From positions 6,142 through 13,735 of the forward strand of contig DEBN01000037.1 of the NCBI GenBank assembly GCA_002348825.1: a stretch of DNA of 7,594 nt, in the 5' to 3' direction. Position 1 is the first letter of the stretch. The number at the start of each line of letters is the position of its first letter. This document shows, piece after piece, positions 5,810 to 7,594 of the stretch. The DNA comes from Gammaproteobacteria bacterium UBA2955. GTDB lineage: Bacteria; Pseudomonadota; Gammaproteobacteria; Pseudomonadales; Azotimanducaceae. Made by a program: the position numbers and the translations under genes. Under the pieces are notes generated by a model. The model searched no databases. It saw only the letters and a list, made by a program, of their open reading frames with translations, and had not been told where the DNA came from.

Positions 5810-7594
5810 ATGAGCTTATCCGCAAATATCCCCCACAGCGCTTTGGTTGCGCGACGCAGTGCAATGAATGCTGAGCAAACCGCAGAGGTCGCGCTCGAGC
5901 GACTCGCTACAGGTTCAAAAATCCACCGCGCCGCCGACGACGCTGCCGGTCTGGCAATCGCCCAGCGGCATAACGCCAACCTGCTTGGCTTGACCGGTGC
6001 GGTGCGCAACAGCGCCAACGCGCAAAGCCTGCTTTCGCTGGCCGATCACGCGCTCGCTGGTGTAGCAGATGGTCTCATCCGCATTAACGAGCTGGCCACC
6101 GCGGCGCAGAATCCTGCAGTGTCGAGTCACGAACTAAAGATGATCCAGCAGGAAATCGATCATCTCATTGCAGAGATAGACCAAACCGCAAGTCGTGTCA
6201 CGTTCAATCAAACCAGTCTGCTAAACGGCGCTTTCAAAAACCAAACGGCGTTAGTTGGTGCTCGGGCCGGCGATAGCATCACATTTTCTTTACCTGAAGT
6301 TTCAGCGTCGTCCTTAGGCGCCTACGTTTTTTACGCAGATGGTGTCGCAGCGAGCGCAGCAGCCGCTGGCGCCGCAAACAATCCTGTTACTACAGCCGAG
6401 GACATATCCATACGCGGTTCGATCGGCAGCTACACATTTAACGCGATAGACCAAGAGTCTGCGCAAAATCTGGCGGCGCGCGTCAGTGCTAGGAGCGAGC
6501 TGACCGGTGTTGACGCCAGTGCGAAGACCGAGGCCCTTCTCGCATCCGGCAGCGCTAACGAGGAATCGATACGGCTCTTGATCAACGACGTCGCCACCCA
6601 ACGCTTCGACTTTTCGTCCACTAACATGGTCGCGGCAGTCGACGCGATCAACGCACTTACAGAGGTAACCGGGGTCACCGCCCAATCCGCAGTCGGAGGC
6701 ATTCGGCTGACACAGGCGGAAGGCCAGGATGTCACTATCGAAAACATGGAATCAAGCGTCAACTTAAGCGTTCGCAAAATCGCAGCGGACGGCCAAAACT
6801 ATGTCGGCGCTGCGGTCTCTCTCCAAGCCAGCGGCAACAACGACTCGACCAGAGTCACTGGTACCCTGATGCTGTCCTCCAGTGAATCATTCGGCGTCAG
6901 CGAAGCGGGCGCCAGCGCTAGCGAAAACATCGTCATACAGACCGACGCTTCGATCTCTCAAGCTCAGGGCGATGTTTCAATCGTCGGCGGTTTCATCTAC
7001 CTGGGTACAGGCGGCAATGCCGACGCCATCGGCAGCATCGACGCTACCCAGAATGGGCAAAACGGCCAGTCGCTAAAAATCAATCTCGGTCAATTTGGTA
7101 ACAACGATTTCGAGACAGGCAATGCCGGCGACACCACGATCAACGGCTGGAGCGTCAGCAACAGTCAAGCCAAACTAAACGGCGCCAGCGCGCTGGGCGG
7201 CCAGCCGACCGCAACAGATACAAACTTCCCTGCGATCACTGCCGCCGGTTTTGCTGCACCCTATGACCAGATGACTCCCAATAGTGCGACGTATCAAACA
7301 GAACTGTCGACCGAGACATCAAGCGGTTCCGGTTTATCGGTGAAGCTTCGCTCCACGGGGGTTAGTGTTACTGGATATGGCATTGTGCACGGCCCATCTA
7401 TCGTCAGCGACTCCTCCGTGCAACTCCATCCCGGCGATTCCGTAAGCTTTGAGTGGAGGGCCGCAGGCGGCGATGACGCTTTTGACGTTATCGGCTATCT
7501 CGTGGACGAAAATACTGGTCATGTTGAGGAAATATTGAACGAAACGGGCGCTAACGCTGGAGCTTCAACAAATTGGGCAACCGTTACCAAAAAC
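5810..7594 (+). CDS. Large flagellin, N-terminal 595 residues (3' end outside window)
   Basis: Flagellar filament subunit, exported by the flagellar type III system; no signal peptide is expected or seen. ATG 5810 has GGAG (5798-5801) eight bases upstream, and the frame stays open to the last base. Residues 1-142 are a standard flagellin D0/D1 half: MSLSANIPHSALVARR, ERLATGSKIHRAADDAAGLA (30-49), LIRINELA (89-96, the Arg/Glu positions of the TLR5-recognised helix kept) and VTFNQTSLLNG (130-140). Beyond it, about 450 residues of variable region are already visible, so the protein is far larger than the usual 280-500. It contains two flagellin-IN-like stretches (about 196-245 and 254-312), a Ser/Ala/Asn-rich segment (about 340-428), and a jelly-roll-like module from about 430. 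I see no Cys codon in the frame, as is typical of flagellins. The C-terminal D1/D0 half must lie downstream; if absent, this would be a flagellin-like fusion instead. The symbol fliC would be reasonable but is left open because paralogues are common. Confidence 0.9.
   Translation, partial: MSLSANIPHSALVARRSAMNAEQTAEVALERLATGSKIHRAADDAAGLAIAQRHNANLLGLTGAVRNSANAQSLLSLADHALAGVADGLIRINELATAAQNPAVSSHELKMIQQEIDHLIAEIDQTASRVTFNQTSLLNGAFKNQTALVGARAGDSITFSLPEVSASSLGAYVFYADGVAASAAAAGAANNPVTTAEDISIRGSIGSYTFNAIDQESAQNLAARVSARSELTGVDASAKTEALLASGSANEESIRLLINDVATQRFDFSSTNMVAAVDAINALTEVTGVTAQSAVGGIRLTQAEGQDVTIENMESSVNLSVRKIAADGQNYVGAAVSLQASGNNDSTRVTGTLMLSSSESFGVSEAGASASENIVIQTDASISQAQGDVSIVGGFIYLGTGGNADAIGSIDATQNGQNGQSLKINLGQFGNNDFETGNAGDTTINGWSVSNSQAKLNGASALGGQPTATDTNFPAITAAGFAAPYDQMTPNSATYQTELSTETSSGSGLSVKLRSTGVSVTGYGIVHGPSIVSDSSVQLHPGDSVSFEWRAAGGDDAFDVIGYLVDENTGHVEEILNETGANAGASTNWATVTKN
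6395..6745 (+). other. Two flagellin-IN-like motifs in the variable region
   Basis: Residues about 196-245 (EDISIRGSIGSYTFNAID, then QNLAARVSARSELTGVDA) and 254-312 (IRLLINDVATQRFDFSS, then VAAVDAINALTEVTGVTAQ and GIRLTQAEGQDVTIEN) share one pattern: a beta strand pair, an amphipathic helix, a TGV(T/D)A strand and, in the second copy, a closing beta hairpin. This fits the flagellin-IN (hook-like) motif found in the outer domains of long flagellins. The second copy is the clearer one. Confidence 0.6.
7097..7594 (+). other. Jelly-roll-like, possibly adhesive module inside the flagellin
   Basis: From about residue 430 the style changes. NNDFETGNAGD (431-441) with INGWSVSNSQAKLNG (444-458) resembles the opening strands of beta-sandwich modules in large secreted proteins. 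GYGIVHGPSIVSDSSVQL (522-539), PGDSVSFEWRAAGGDDAFDV (541-560) and a tail with TNWATVTK (587-594) continue it. All three Trp codons seen in the flagellin lie here. I recall this pattern from giant surface proteins and some long flagellins of marine bacteria, but cannot confirm the family. The last strands are outside the window. Confidence 0.55.

Noticed and set aside
6314..6777. Two overlapping minus-strand open frames within the flagellin
   Set aside because: Both are shadows of the continuous flagellin frame, whose plus-strand translation carries the family motifs.
1..7594. CRISPR array, tRNA, IS element or attachment site
   Set aside because: No regularly spaced repeats, cloverleaf-like segments, transposase frames or terminal repeats were noticed on either strand.

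Overview
The window looks like chromosomal DNA from a motile Gram-negative bacterium, most likely a marine-type gammaproteobacterium. The grounds are an RND efflux permease of inner-membrane type, a flagellin behind a sigma-54-like promoter, and an acyl-CoA dehydrogenase, a GST-like protein and a DUF3429 membrane protein of kinds I associate with such bacteria. The lineage is an inference from protein style; no rRNA or marker gene is present. I saw no tRNA, rRNA, CRISPR array or insertion sequence.

Layout. Positions 1-1233 (+) hold the C-terminal part of an RND permease whose start lies outside the window. A short gap with a plausible sigma-70 promoter leads to an ACAD10/11-like acyl-CoA dehydrogenase (1364-2665, +). 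A strong, symmetrical terminator (2682-2711) separates it from a convergent gene on the minus strand (2810-3952) for a long GST-like protein. Divergent from that gene is a two-gene unit: a membrane-anchored alpha/beta hydrolase (4089-5087, +) whose stop codon directly abuts the start of a DUF3429 five-helix membrane protein (5088-5534, +). A gene-poor gap of 275 bases carries a candidate sigma-54 promoter and leads into a flagellin reading frame that starts at 5810 and is still open at the window end (595 codons seen).

The most interesting item is the flagellin. It has a normal flagellin N-terminal domain (about residues 1-142), then a very long variable region. That region holds two flagellin-IN-like motifs and then, from about residue 430, a segment resembling a beta-sandwich (jelly-roll) module of large secreted or surface proteins. 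This suggests an oversized, surface-decorated and possibly adhesive flagellum. The C-terminal D1/D0 domain, which would prove it is a filament subunit, lies beyond the window.

The genes do not form one pathway. They read as separate units: efflux, lipid or acyl-CoA oxidation, a GST-like protein, a hydrolase with a membrane partner, and motility.
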